Shown one piece after another: positions 17,951-27,107 of a stretch of DNA of 64,000 bases. This DNA is from CAVWGP01 sp963754645 (GTDB lineage: Bacteria > Pseudomonadota > Alphaproteobacteria > Bin65), in NCBI GenBank assembly GCA_963754645.1, contig CAVWGP010000011.1:1116001-1180000 (forward strand), written 5' to 3'. The position numbers were made by a program, and so were the translations under genes. Within the stretch, counting starts at the first letter, position 1. Each line of letters starts with the position of its first letter. Under the pieces are notes generated by a model that was not told the origin of the DNA, did no database searches, and was given only the letters and a program-made list of their open reading frames with translations.

Positions 17951-18151
17951 CGGCAACCGCGATTGAAGCGAATCCTTGCTTGAGCGAACAAATCCCCATC
18001 GGCGTCTCCGATCGGGGTGAAACAAACCGAGCCCCCGCCGGGCGCATGATCGAATGGAAGCGGGCACGCAATCAAGCCGCTTTCCATCGCTTGTCGCTGC
18101 CGGCCTCCGGCCCTACACTTATTCGCATCGAAATCTGCGCGGACCGGCGAA
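17951..18151. repeat. 200-bp duplicated segment, copy 2, with relic of the LCAT-like gene start
   Basis: Near-identical to 15690-15890, same orientation, offset 2261 bp. On the minus strand it encodes MGICSLKQGFASIAVA, which matches the first residues of the LCAT-like lipoprotein (MGFRSIEQGFASAAVA), then diverges and loses the lipobox. It is a gene-start relic. The right part of the segment now forms the upstream region of the amidase at 18177. The gap 17703-18176 otherwise shows no gene. Confidence 0.83.
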
Positions 18152-18176
18152 GCAATCGCCGGCGTGGGGAGGAGCA

Positions 18177-19583
18177 ATGGAACCATTGTCCCTGACGGCG
18201 AGCGGCGCCGGTGCCGCGATCCGCGACGGCGCGATGTCGGCATCGGCCTATGCCGACGCCTTGCTGGCGCAATGCCGCAAGCATGCGAGCCTCAACGCCT
18301 TCATCGCGCAAGACGAGGACGCGGTGCGCAAGGCGGCGCGCCAAGCCGATGCGGAGCGCGCCGCCGGCGACGAGCGCGGCCCGCTGCACGGCGTTCCGAT
18401 CGTGCTCAAGGACAATATCGACACGGTCGCGCTGCCGACCACGGGCGGCACGCCGGGGTTGAAATCCAATCGCCCCAAGAAAAACGCGCCGGTCGCCGAG
18501 GCGTTGTTCAAGGCGGGCGCGATCCTGCTCGGCAAGGTTTCGCTGCACGAGCTGGCCTATGGCGTGACCAACAACAACGGCGCTTTCGGCCCGGCGCGCA
18601 ATCCTTACGATCCGAAACTGATCCCCGGCGGCAGCAGCGGCGGCACCGGCGTCGCAGTGGCGGCGCGCATGGCGCCGGCCGGTCTCGGCTCCGACACCGG
18701 CGGCTCGGTGCGCGTCCCGGCGGCGCTGTGCGGCTGCTACGGTTTCCGCCCGACCACGAAGCGCTATTCCCAAGCCGGCATCGTGCCGATCTCGCACACG
18801 CGCGACACGGCCGGGCCGCTCGCCCGCTCGGTCGAGGATTGCGTGCTCATCGACGGCATCGTCACCGGCGGCCCCACCGCATTGGCGCCGGCGAATTTGC
18901 AGGGCCTGCGCCTCGGCGTGCCGCGCGGTTATTTCTATGCCGATCTCGATCCCGCCGTCGGCGCAATTGCCGAAAAATTTCTCGACACGCTGCGCCGGTT
19001 CGGCGTCGTCCTCGTCGAAGCCGAAGTGCCGCAACTGGCCGAGCACAACGGCGCCACCGGCTTCCCCGTGGCGCTCTACGAGACGATCACGACGCTCACC
19101 GACTATCTCCGCGACCATGGCCTCGGCTTCGGCGTCAAGGAATTGTTCGAGCAAACCGCAAGTCCCGACGTGAAAGGGATTCTCACCAGCCTGCTCGGCG
19201 CCGGCGCCATTCCCGAACCCGTCTATCGCGAAGCGCTCGCCAAGCACCGCCCCGCGCTGCAAGCGACGCTCGCCGATTATTTCAAGCGCCACGACCTCGC
19301 CGGCATCGTGTTTCCCACCACGCCGATGCCGGCGCGCCCGATCGGCCAGGACGAAACGGTCGAGGTCGCCGGCAAGCAGGTGCCGACCTTCTTCACTTAC
19401 ATCCGCAACACCGATCCGGGCAGCAATGCCGGCCTGCCGGGCCTGAGCATTCCCGCGGCGCTCACGCCGCAACGCCTGCCGGTCGGCATGGAGATCGACG
19501 GGCCGGCGGGCAGCGACCACCGCGTGCTCGCGATCGGCCTCGCCATCCAGGCGGCGATCGAAACGTTGCCGCCGCCGTTTTGA
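18177..19583 (+). CDS. Amidase (amidase-signature family)
   Basis: 468-aa amide hydrolase with the Ser-cisSer-Lys triad. The lysine is in VPIVLKDNID, the cis-serine in PGGSSGGTGVAVAA, and the nucleophile in GSDTGGSVRVPAALCG. The sequence resembles indoleacetamide/mandelamide hydrolases more than GatA, though substrate cannot be told. The start at 18177 has a strong GGGGAGGAG site. An ABC importer of the amide/urea/branched-chain class follows, separated by a palindromic repeat, so uptake plus hydrolysis of an amide is the likely job. Its promoter region was apparently acquired by the 200-bp duplication. Confidence 0.9.
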   Translation: MEPLSLTASGAGAAIRDGAMSASAYADALLAQCRKHASLNAFIAQDEDAVRKAARQADAERAAGDERGPLHGVPIVLKDNIDTVALPTTGGTPGLKSNRPKKNAPVAEALFKAGAILLGKVSLHELAYGVTNNNGAFGPARNPYDPKLIPGGSSGGTGVAVAARMAPAGLGSDTGGSVRVPAALCGCYGFRPTTKRYSQAGIVPISHTRDTAGPLARSVEDCVLIDGIVTGGPTALAPANLQGLRLGVPRGYFYADLDPAVGAIAEKFLDTLRRFGVVLVEAEVPQLAEHNGATGFPVALYETITTLTDYLRDHGLGFGVKELFEQTASPDVKGILTSLLGAGAIPEPVYREALAKHRPALQATLADYFKRHDLAGIVFPTTPMPARPIGQDETVEVAGKQVPTFFTYIRNTDPGSNAGLPGLSIPAALTPQRLPVGMEIDGPAGSDHRVLAIGLAIQAAIETLPPPF

Positions 19584-19607
19584 TGGCGATGATACGAAGC
19601 AATGACC

Positions 19608-19803
19608 GTCATCCCGACCCCTCGGCGTCCGACGCTGCGCGTCGGCACGCTCGGGGCAGCGCCGAAGGCGCGAAGCGGAGGGACCTCGGGCGGACAAGCG
19701 TCGTGTCGCCATGCGGCCCTGCGCTAGTCCGGTCGAGGTCCCGCGGATCGCGTTGCGATCCGACGACGTCCGCCGCCTTCGGCGGCGGCTCGCTCGGGAT
19801 GAC
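19608..19803. repeat. Dispersed palindromic repeat, copy C
   Basis: 196-bp member of the family at 1117, with both inverted ends and cores. It fills most of the 288-bp gap between the amidase and the ABC binding-protein gene. Internal hairpins ccgccgccttcggcggcgg and ggatcgcgttgcgatcc are copy-specific. Confidence 0.87.
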
Positions 19804-19871
19804 GTTCCTTTATTGCATTCCACAAGAACGCATCACTTACGCCAATACAACTTCAACGGGAGGATCGAACC

Positions 19872-21062
19872 ATGCGCAAACACACTCGCCTGAGCCGGCG
19901 CAATGTCCTGGCGGGCGCCGCCGCCGCTTCGGCCGCCATCGCGGCGCCGGGATTGACGCGCGTCGCGGGCGCGCAATCCTCGGCGCCGTTCAAGATCGGC
20001 GTGTTCTACGCCGCGGCGGGGCCGGCCTCGGCCTTGTTCGGGCCGACGCAGAAAGCCTCGGCCGAGCTCGCGGCCGAACAGATCAACGCGGCGGGCGGCG
20101 TCCTCGGCCGCAAGGTCGAGCTGTTCTTCGCCAATGGCGACGGCGCGGTCGCCGAGGCGACGCAATCGGCGACGCGCCTGATGCTGAGCGAGAAGGTCGA
20201 TTTTTTCATGGGCTCGCACAATAGCGCGGTGCGCGAGGCGCTGGTGGCGACGATCCGCGGCCGCGTCCCCTATGTCTACACGCCGATCTACGAAGGCGGC
20301 GAATGCGCGCCGCACACCTATGTCATCGCCGACACGCCGCAGCAGCAGATGGAAACCACGCTGCCCTGGCTCCACAAGAAGCAGCCGATCAAATCGGTCT
20401 ATCTCATCGGCAACGATTACGTGTGGCCGCGCGTCACCAACGATCACGCCAAGCGCATCGTCGCCGGCCTCGGCGGCCAGGTCGTCGGCGAGGACTATGC
20501 CCCGCTCGGCGCGCCCAACAAGTTCGAGGAAGCCGTAACCCGCATCAAGGACCGCAAGCCCAGCCTGGTCCTGGTCACGCTGGTCGGCGGCGACAACGTC
20601 AATTTCAACCGCACCTTCGCCGGCTTCGGTCTGGCCAAGGATATTTGGCGCATGTCGTCGCTGCTCGAGGAGAACACGCTGCTCGGCATCGGCGCCGAGA
20701 ACTCGGCCAATCTCTACGGTTGCATGTCCTACTACGGCAGCAATCCGACGAAAGAGAACGCGGCCTTCAAGGAGCAATACAAGAAGAAATTCGGCGACAA
20801 GGCGCCGATCCTCGGCCTGATCGGCGTCGATTGCTACGCCGGCGTCAAGTTCATCGAAGCCGCGGTCAAGAAAGCCGGCGGCGCCGAGCCGGCCAAGGTC
20901 AGCGCCATCGTCGAAGGGCTGACATTCGATACGGCATCGGGGCCGATGACGATGCGCAAGCGCCATGTCGACAAGAACATGTTCCTGGCCGAATGCCGCG
21001 GCACCGAGTTCCACGTCGTCGAAACCTTCGCCAACGTGCCGTCCGGCCAAACCTGCGCCTGA
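19872..21062 (+). CDS. ABC transporter substrate-binding protein, amide/urea/branched-chain amino acid type
   Basis: 396-aa periplasmic binding protein of the Leu/Ile/Val-binding superfamily closest to the AmiC/FmdD/UrtA branch (GDGAVAEATQSATRLM, DFFMGSHNSAVREA, VPYVYTPIYEGGE, GNDYVWPRVTN). The N-terminus SRRNVLAG followed by a hydrophobic run is a twin-arginine signal. A good ribosome binding site (GGGAGGA) lies before the ATG. First gene of a four-gene importer unit. The ligand is probably an amide or urea-like compound, given the class and the amidase upstream. Confidence 0.88.
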   Translation: MRKHTRLSRRNVLAGAAAASAAIAAPGLTRVAGAQSSAPFKIGVFYAAAGPASALFGPTQKASAELAAEQINAAGGVLGRKVELFFANGDGAVAEATQSATRLMLSEKVDFFMGSHNSAVREALVATIRGRVPYVYTPIYEGGECAPHTYVIADTPQQQMETTLPWLHKKQPIKSVYLIGNDYVWPRVTNDHAKRIVAGLGGQVVGEDYAPLGAPNKFEEAVTRIKDRKPSLVLVTLVGGDNVNFNRTFAGFGLAKDIWRMSSLLEENTLLGIGAENSANLYGCMSYYGSNPTKENAAFKEQYKKKFGDKAPILGLIGVDCYAGVKFIEAAVKKAGGAEPAKVSAIVEGLTFDTASGPMTMRKRHVDKNMFLAECRGTEFHVVETFANVPSGQTCA

Positions 21063-21087
21063 TCGCCGCCGCCGCGCGGCGCCGCCG

Positions 21088-21939
21088 ATGGACGTGGCGA
21101 TCGCCCAGGGTTTCAACCTCGTCTTCGGGGTCACGACGCTCGTCGTCGTCGTGCTGGGCCTCGCCATCGTCTTCGGCTTTCTCGGGGTGATGAATCTCGC
21201 GCATGGCGAGTTCATCACCATCGGCGCCTATATCACGGTATTGTGCCACGCCCAGGGCCTGCCCTATCTCGCGGCGGTGCCGCTGACCATCGCGGCGTGC
21301 GGCATTGTCGGCCACGCCGTCGAGCGCGGGCTGATCCGGCCGCTTTATTACCGGCCGTTCGACACGCTGCTCGCGACTTGGGGCCTGTCGCTGCTGCTGC
21401 GCAAATCGGTCGAGATCGTCTTCGGCGGCGGCTACAAGAACGTGCCCATGCCGGTCACCGGATCGGTCGTCCTCGCCGGCGTGCCGTTCCCGGCCTATCA
21501 TTCCCTGCTCATCGTCATTTCGCTGCTCGTCATCCTGGCGCTCATCCTGTGGTACACGCGCAGCGCCACGGGCATCCGGATCCGCGCCATGGTGGCCAAT
21601 CCCGATCTGGCGCGCGCGGTCGGCATCGATGCGACGCGCCTGGCGCGCAACGCTTTCGTCTCCGGCATCTGCCTCGGCGGCCTTGCCGGCGTCATGGTGG
21701 CGCCGCTGGTCTCGATCCAGCCCTATCTCGGCCTCGACTACATTCTCGAAGCGTTTTTCGTTCTCGTCGTCGGCGGGCTCGGCAGCGTCATCGGCCTGAT
21801 CGGCGGCGCGGCCATCGTCGGCGGCGTGCAAAGCGCCGTGTCCGCCGCGTTCGATCGAACCTACGGCTATTCGGTCGTCCTGCTCGTCGTGATCTTGTTC
21901 TTGTGGCTCCGGCCCCGTGGCATTTTCGCTCGCCCGTAG
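21088..21939 (+). CDS. ABC permease, LivH/UrtB type
   Basis: 283-aa inner-membrane permease with about eight hydrophobic helices. Typical LivH elements are GFLGVMNLAHGEF near residue 30 and the loop around RIRAMVANPDLARAVGID, which contacts the ATPase. GGLGSVIGLIGGA is close to the C-terminus. The ATG at 21088 follows the binding-protein gene by 25 nt. The stop overlaps the next gene by 23 nt. Confidence 0.9.
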   Translation: MDVAIAQGFNLVFGVTTLVVVVLGLAIVFGFLGVMNLAHGEFITIGAYITVLCHAQGLPYLAAVPLTIAACGIVGHAVERGLIRPLYYRPFDTLLATWGLSLLLRKSVEIVFGGGYKNVPMPVTGSVVLAGVPFPAYHSLLIVISLLVILALILWYTRSATGIRIRAMVANPDLARAVGIDATRLARNAFVSGICLGGLAGVMVAPLVSIQPYLGLDYILEAFFVLVVGGLGSVIGLIGGAAIVGGVQSAVSAAFDRTYGYSVVLLVVILFLWLRPRGIFARP

Positions 21940-23647
21940 CGCGGCGCTGGCCGCGCTCCTGCTCGTCCTGCCGTTCGCCCTCGGCGAGTATCTGGCGTTT
22001 CAGCTCAGCCTGTATTTTCTTTATGCCATCGTCGCGCTCGGGATCGGCCTGTGCTGGGGGCAGGCGGGATTCCTGCCGCTGGGACAGGCGCTGTTCATGG
22101 GGCTCGGCGCCTATCTCGCGGGTTTCGCGCTGATCCATTTCAAGGGCACGCCCTGGCTGCTGCCGGCGCTGGCCGGCGCGATGCTGGCGCCGGGCGCGCT
22201 CGCCTTCGGCATCGGCTCCGCCGTGTTCCGCGGCCGCACCGAAAGCGGGCCTTATTTCGCGCTCATCACGCTCGCCCTGGCACTGCTCGCCTTCCAGATC
22301 GCCAATAGCTGGAACGCCGTCACCGGCGGCTATAACGGCCTCAAGAACATTCCCACCTTGCCCGGCCTGGGCGACATCATGGACGGCTACTACGCCGCCG
22401 CCGCGGCGCTTGTTGCCGCCATGCTGTTCGCCGGCTGGCTGATCGAAGCGCCGATCGGCGTGCTGTGGCGCGCGCTGGCGCAAAACGAGCGGCGGGTTTC
22501 GTTCCTCGGCTTCGACACGGCGCGGCTCAAAACCGTTTGCTTCGCCGCCAGCGGCCTGCTCGGCGGCCTCGCCGGCGTGCTCTACGCGCCGCAGCAAGGC
22601 CTGGTCACGCCGGAACTTTGCGGATTTCTCCTGTCGGCCGATCTCGTCATCTGGGCCGCGGTCGGCGGGCGCGCCACGGTGCTGGGGCCGATCCTGGGCA
22701 GCGTCTTGGTGGGCATACTTGCGGCGCAACTGAAGGATCGTTTCGCTTATTGGGAGATCGTTCTCGCCGTCGTCTTCATCGCCGTCGTCCTCTATATGCG
22801 GGGCGGCTTGGTCGGGCTGGCGGCGCCGCTCGCGCGCTTGCTGCCGAACCGGCGGCGCGGCGCCGCCGTCGCGGCGCCGCCGCGGGCATTGCCGCCGGAG
22901 CCGCTTGGCGTTGCCTTGCACGATGTTTCGGCCGCCATCGGCGAGGTGCGGATTCTCGACGCGCTCAGCGTCGAATTCGCCCGGCCCGGAATCCTGTGCC
23001 TGATCGGCCCGAACGGCGCCGGCAAAACCTCGCTGTTCAACGCCCTCACCGGCGAGCTCGCGGTCCGGCGCGGCACCGTCGCCGTCGCCGGCCACCGCGA
23101 CCTGCGGCGCCGGCCCGACCGCATGACGCGCGCCGGCATCGGCCGCAAGTTCCAGATCCCCAGCGTCTTCCCCGATTTGCCGATCGACGACAATCTCGGC
23201 GCCGCCCTGTGGGGCGGGCGCACGCGCCTGCGCGATCTGTTCCGGCCGCGCCTGCGCCGCTGGTCGACGCCGATGCTCGACGAGTTGCGCCAGCGTTTTC
23301 CCTTTCTCGCCGACGGATCGCGGCGCGCCGGCGCGCTGTCGCACGGCCAGCGCCAGCTCTTGGAGCTCGCCATGGCGCTCGCGGGCGAGCCGCGCCTGCT
23401 GCTGCTCGACGAGCCCTGCGCCGGGCTCTCGCATGACGAGACGAGCGAGGTGATCGCCGCGATCCGCTGGGCCGCCGCGCGCCTGCCGCTGCGCATCGTC
23501 ATCATCGAGCACGACATGGCGCTGGTCGAGGCGCTCGCCGACCACGTTTATGTGTTGCATCAGGGCCGGCTGCTCGCCGAGGGCAGCGTCGCCGAGATCC
23601 GCGCCAATGCCGAGGTGCAGCGCGTCTACGCCGGCGGGCGCAAATGA
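21917..23647 (+). CDS. Fused ABC permease (LivM-like) and ATP-binding protein (LivG-like)
   Basis: 576-aa fusion. Residues 1 to about 295 are a LivM/UrtC-type permease with many helices (GQAGFLPLGQALFMGLGAY, SGPYFALITLALALLAFQ). After a linker rich in Arg, Ala and Pro, residues from about 330 are a LivG/UrtD-type ATPase: Walker A GPNGAGKTS, GIGRKFQIPSVF, signature LSHGQRQLLELAMAL, Walker B LLLLDEPCAGLS, switch IEHDM. The two proteins are separate in most Liv and Urt systems. The start is a GTG at 21917 inside the previous gene; the stop overlaps the next ATG (ATGA). Confidence 0.88.
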   Translation: MAFSLARSAALAALLLVLPFALGEYLAFQLSLYFLYAIVALGIGLCWGQAGFLPLGQALFMGLGAYLAGFALIHFKGTPWLLPALAGAMLAPGALAFGIGSAVFRGRTESGPYFALITLALALLAFQIANSWNAVTGGYNGLKNIPTLPGLGDIMDGYYAAAAALVAAMLFAGWLIEAPIGVLWRALAQNERRVSFLGFDTARLKTVCFAASGLLGGLAGVLYAPQQGLVTPELCGFLLSADLVIWAAVGGRATVLGPILGSVLVGILAAQLKDRFAYWEIVLAVVFIAVVLYMRGGLVGLAAPLARLLPNRRRGAAVAAPPRALPPEPLGVALHDVSAAIGEVRILDALSVEFARPGILCLIGPNGAGKTSLFNALTGELAVRRGTVAVAGHRDLRRRPDRMTRAGIGRKFQIPSVFPDLPIDDNLGAALWGGRTRLRDLFRPRLRRWSTPMLDELRQRFPFLADGSRRAGALSHGQRQLLELAMALAGEPRLLLLDEPCAGLSHDETSEVIAAIRWAAARLPLRIVIIEHDMALVEALADHVYVLHQGRLLAEGSVAEIRANAEVQRVYAGGRK

Positions 23648-24339
23648 GCGCGGCGCTGTTCGAGTTCGACAACATCGCCGGCGGCTACGGCGGCAGCGTC
23701 GTGGTGCGCGGCGTTTCGGGCGCGGTCGCGGCCGGGCGGGCGCTGTGCGTCACCGGCCGCAACGGCGTCGGCAAGACCACGCTGTTGAAGCTCTTGTTCG
23801 GCTATCTGCCGCTGGCGGACGGGCGCGTGCGCTGGCGCGGCGCCGACGCGACCGGCGCGGCACCCGAAGCGCTACGCGCCCGCGGCTTGAGCTATGCGCC
23901 GCAGGAACGCATCGTGTTCGACGACCTGACGGTGCGCGAAAATCTCACGCTGATGCGCAAGTCGCGCGCCGTCGAGGCCTTCGCGCCCTATTTCGCGCAA
24001 TTCCCGGTGCTGGGCCAGCGCTTGAGCCAGCGCGCCGGCACGCTGTCGGGCGGCGAGCGCAAAATCCTGTCGCTGGTGCGCGCCTTGGCCGAGGACACGG
24101 CGCTGGTGCTGCTCGACGAGCCCACCGAAGGCGTGCAGCAGGAAAACATCGAGCGCATGCAGGCGCTGATCGCGGCGCGCAAATCCGCCGGCACGGGCTT
24201 CATCGTCGTCGAGCAGAATATCGGCTTCGCCGAAGCCATTGCCGATCACGTTCTGGTCATGGACCAGGGCCGCGCGGTGTTCGCGGCGCCGATGGCGGAG
24301 GCGGGACGCGAGCGGATCATGGAGTTCTTGAAGGTTTGA
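23644..24339 (+). CDS. ABC ATP-binding protein, LivF/UrtE type
   Basis: 231-aa ABC ATPase, second nucleotide-binding subunit of the importer. Walker A is GRNGVGKTT, the LivF-type region YAPQERIVFDDLTVRENL follows, the signature is LSGGERK, Walker B is ALVLLDEPTEGVQ, and the switch residue is in VVEQN (Gln-Asn instead of His). GRNGVGKTT and DEPTEG(V/I)QP-like sequences are typical of UrtE/LivF. Translationally coupled to the fusion gene by ATGA. Confidence 0.9.
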   Translation: MSAALFEFDNIAGGYGGSVVVRGVSGAVAAGRALCVTGRNGVGKTTLLKLLFGYLPLADGRVRWRGADATGAAPEALRARGLSYAPQERIVFDDLTVRENLTLMRKSRAVEAFAPYFAQFPVLGQRLSQRAGTLSGGERKILSLVRALAEDTALVLLDEPTEGVQQENIERMQALIAARKSAGTGFIVVEQNIGFAEAIADHVLVMDQGRAVFAAPMAEAGRERIMEFLKV

Positions 24340-24363
24340 GGGAAACGAACCCAAATAACGGTC

Positions 24364-24503
24364 GTCATCCCGAGCAAGCGCGCGTCAGCGCGCGTCGTCG
24401 AGGGACCTCGGGCGGACGAGCGTGTTGCCGCGACGCGGGATATCGCTAGTCCGCGCGAGGTCCCTCCACTCCGCGCGCAAACGCGCGCTCCGGTCGGGAT
24501 GAC
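24364..24503. repeat. Dispersed palindromic repeat, copy D
   Basis: 140-bp member of the family at 1117, the shortest of the five. Ends and cores are intact (gggacctcgggcggac and tagtccgcgcgaggtccc). It sits between the end of the amide importer and the deacetylase gene. Confidence 0.87.
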
Positions 24504-24602
24504 GGTCAACTATTATCTGCCCGCCGAAGCCGCGTTGCCGCCTGCCTCCGCCTCCTCTAAGCTTTGCGCGAATGACGGCGACAAACGCCGCTTGGAGGAA
24601 CC

Positions 24603-25520
24603 ATGCCGGACGATCCGAAAGCCCACGCGCCCAAGCTCGAGCCCTGGCAATGGCCCGAGGCGACGTGGCGCGGCCATGTCAACAAGGTGCGCGCCGGCCG
24701 TTCGCTCAAGCCCAAGCAGTGGAAAAACGGCGCGCGCTGCGCCGTGGCCCTGTCCTTCGACAGCGACCACGACAGCATTCCGCTGCGCGAGGGCATCACC
24801 TCGCCGAGCCCGCTCTCGCAGGGCGAATACGGCGCCCGCGCCGCCATGCCGCGCATCCTGAAACTGTTCGAGCGCTACGGCATCAAGGGCAGCTTCTTCG
24901 TGCCCGCCGTGGTGGCGCAGCTCTATCCCGACGAGCAGCGCCGCGTCGTCGCCGAGGGCCACGAGATCGGCATTCATGGCTGGATCCACGAGCGCAACAG
25001 CCTGCTGCCGCACGCCGCCGAGCGCGAGCTGCAGATGCGCTCGGCCGACGTGCTGGAAAAAATCGCCGGCGCGCGCCCGGTCGGCATCCGCACGCCGTCG
25101 TGGGATTTCAGCCCGTACACGCTTTCGATCACGCGCGAGATGGGCCTGCTCTACGATTCCTCGCTCATGGCCGACGACGAGCCCTATGAGCTGCTGGAGG
25201 ACGGCGTGCCCACCGGCATCGTCGAGCTGCCGGTGGAGTGGATCAAGGACGACGCGCCCTATTTCAACATGGTGCGCTTCGGCGCCATCCGGCCCTACAC
25301 GCCGCCCTCGGGGGTGCTGGAAATTTTCAGGCGCGAGTTCGACGGCGCCTACCAGGAGAACGGGTTGTTCCTGCTCACCATGCATCCGCATATCAGCGGC
25401 CACCGCTCGCGCATCCAGATTCTCGAGGAACTGATCGGACACATCCGCGGCCATGCCGGCGTGTGGTTCGCGACGCATCGCGAGATCGCCGAATATTGCA
25501 AGGCCAACGCGCCGGCTTGA
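24603..25520 (+). CDS. Polysaccharide deacetylase-family (NodB-like) hydrolase
   Basis: 305-aa metal-dependent deacetylase/amidase of the carbohydrate esterase 4 fold. The NodB motifs are visible: motif 1 SFDSDHD (catalytic and metal Asp), motif 2 HGWIHE (metal His residues, normally H(S/T)xxH), motif 3 RTPSWDFS, and the late LTMHPHISG. Members of this subgroup include PuuE allantoinase and peptidoglycan or unknown small-amide hydrolases, so polysaccharide is not assured. The ribosome binding site TGGAGG precedes the ATG. It leads into the dipeptide-type importer 37 nt downstream. Confidence 0.85.
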   Translation: MPDDPKAHAPKLEPWQWPEATWRGHVNKVRAGRSLKPKQWKNGARCAVALSFDSDHDSIPLREGITSPSPLSQGEYGARAAMPRILKLFERYGIKGSFFVPAVVAQLYPDEQRRVVAEGHEIGIHGWIHERNSLLPHAAERELQMRSADVLEKIAGARPVGIRTPSWDFSPYTLSITREMGLLYDSSLMADDEPYELLEDGVPTGIVELPVEWIKDDAPYFNMVRFGAIRPYTPPSGVLEIFRREFDGAYQENGLFLLTMHPHISGHRSRIQILEELIGHIRGHAGVWFATHREIAEYCKANAPA

Positions 25521-25557
25521 GCGGCGCGCAATCGCAATCACACGGGAGGAGACGACA

Positions 25558-27051
25558 ATGAATTTCGCAACGACATTGGCCGCCGGCACGGCGGCCCTGT
25601 TCATGGCCGCGGCCGCCTTGGCCCAGACCAAGGACACGCTCGCCGTCGATCTGCCGGGCCAGCCGGCGACGCTCGATCCCCATGTCCAGTGGGACACCGA
25701 CAGCTACACCGTCTACCGCAATATGTTCGACAATCTTCTGACGCGCGACGCGACGGGCAAGATCGTGCCGCAGATCGCGACGGGATGGAAATACCGCTCG
25801 GGCACCGAGATCGAGTTCACCATCCGCACCGACGTGAAGTTCCACGACGGCTCGCCGCTGACCATCGACGACGTGGTGTTCAGCGTCAAGCGCATCATCA
25901 ACCCGGCCTTCAAGAGCCCGCAGCTCAGCCAGTTCAACAGCATCGTCGAGGCCGCGGCCGAGGGCAAAGACAAGCTCGTGCTCAAGACCTCGGTGGCCTA
26001 TCCCGCGCTCCTGGCGCAGCTCGTCAAGCTTTCGATCGTGCCCAAGGCCTATGTCGAAAAGGCCGGCGACGAGAAATTCAATCTCGAGCCGATGGGCAGC
26101 GGGCCGTACAAATTCGTGAGCTGGCAGCGCGGCGTGCGCATCACGCTCGCGGCCAACGAGAATTACTGGCGCGGCGCGGCGCCGTTCAAGACCGTCCATT
26201 TCAATCATGTGCCCGATATCGCCACGCGCGTCGCCAATCTGCGCACCGGCAAGGCCGATATCGTGCGCAACCTCAATCCCGACACGGCGAATTCGCTGAA
26301 GAACGACCGCAACGTGAAAATTCTCGCGGCACCCACCGAGCGCGTCGGCTATATGTTCATCAACGCGCTGTTCGGCCCGACCAAGGACGTGCGCGTGCGC
26401 CGCGCCGTCGCCCATGCGATCGACCGCGATCTCATCATCAAGGCGCTGCTCTCGGGCTACGGCGATCCCGTCGATATCGTGCTGACGCCGGCGAATTTCG
26501 GCTTCATCGCCGACATCAAGGGCCACGGCTTCGATGCGGCGCGCGCCAAGGCGTTGCTCAAGGAAGCGGGGGCGGAAGGCGCCGAGCTCAGCTTCCTCAC
26601 GTCGCCGGCCTACGATTCGCGCCTCGTCCAGGCGATCCAGCAGATGCTGCAGGACGTCGGTTTCAAGGTGAAGATCGAGAACATGGACCAGCCGACCTTC
26701 CTGCGCCGCCGCCAGGGCAAGCCCGAGGATTCGGGCCACATCGCGCTCGGCCGCTGGTCCTGCGCCTGCCAGGATGCGGACGGCGTCATCCACCCGATCT
26801 TCCACTCCAAGAGCCTGTGGGCGAAATACGCCAATCCGGCCTACGACGTCGCCGTCGACGCGGCGCGCGCCACGCTCGACGAAAAAGAACGGCTCGCCCA
26901 TTACCGCAAGGCGTTCGAAATCCTGCGCGAGGACGTGCCCGGCATCGGGCTCTATCAGGATTACGCGATCTACGCCGCGCGCAAGGAACTCGAATGGAAG
27001 CCGACGGCGAACGAGGCGTTCTTCGTTTTCGAGATGAAGTGGAAGCCATAG
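25558..27051 (+). CDS. ABC transporter substrate-binding protein, family 5 (dipeptide/oligopeptide type)
   Basis: 497-aa periplasmic binding protein of the DppA/OppA family. The signal peptide (MNFATTLAAGTAALFMAAAALAQ) is cleaved at ALA-Q. Family motifs are PATLDPH, VKFHDGSPLTIDDVVFSVKR, GSGPYKFVSW and the RRAVAHAIDR element. The ATG at 25558 is set by GGGAGGAG upstream. It belongs with the permeases and ATPases at 27423-31973, although a palindromic repeat lies between. The ligand cannot be read; the family also carries opines, glutathione and sugars. Confidence 0.9.
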   Translation: MNFATTLAAGTAALFMAAAALAQTKDTLAVDLPGQPATLDPHVQWDTDSYTVYRNMFDNLLTRDATGKIVPQIATGWKYRSGTEIEFTIRTDVKFHDGSPLTIDDVVFSVKRIINPAFKSPQLSQFNSIVEAAAEGKDKLVLKTSVAYPALLAQLVKLSIVPKAYVEKAGDEKFNLEPMGSGPYKFVSWQRGVRITLAANENYWRGAAPFKTVHFNHVPDIATRVANLRTGKADIVRNLNPDTANSLKNDRNVKILAAPTERVGYMFINALFGPTKDVRVRRAVAHAIDRDLIIKALLSGYGDPVDIVLTPANFGFIADIKGHGFDAARAKALLKEAGAEGAELSFLTSPAYDSRLVQAIQQMLQDVGFKVKIENMDQPTFLRRRQGKPEDSGHIALGRWSCACQDADGVIHPIFHSKSLWAKYANPAYDVAVDAARATLDEKERLAHYRKAFEILREDVPGIGLYQDYAIYAARKELEWKPTANEAFFVFEMKWKP

Positions 27052-27107
27052 CGCGGGCGTTCGTGCTGTAGTGGCATGGTTCATATCCGCGACCGCGCAT
27101 AAATTTC

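Noticed and set aside
17874..18071. 65-codon minus-strand frame starting like the LCAT-like protein
   Set aside because: Only the first residues match; the lipobox and hydrolase domain are missing, so it is treated as a relic inside the duplication rather than a gene.
24603..25520. Calling the NodB-fold protein allantoinase PuuE
   Set aside because: The fold fits, but it sits with a dipeptide-type importer and not with the purine genes; the specific motifs needed to tell PuuE from other members cannot be judged by eye.
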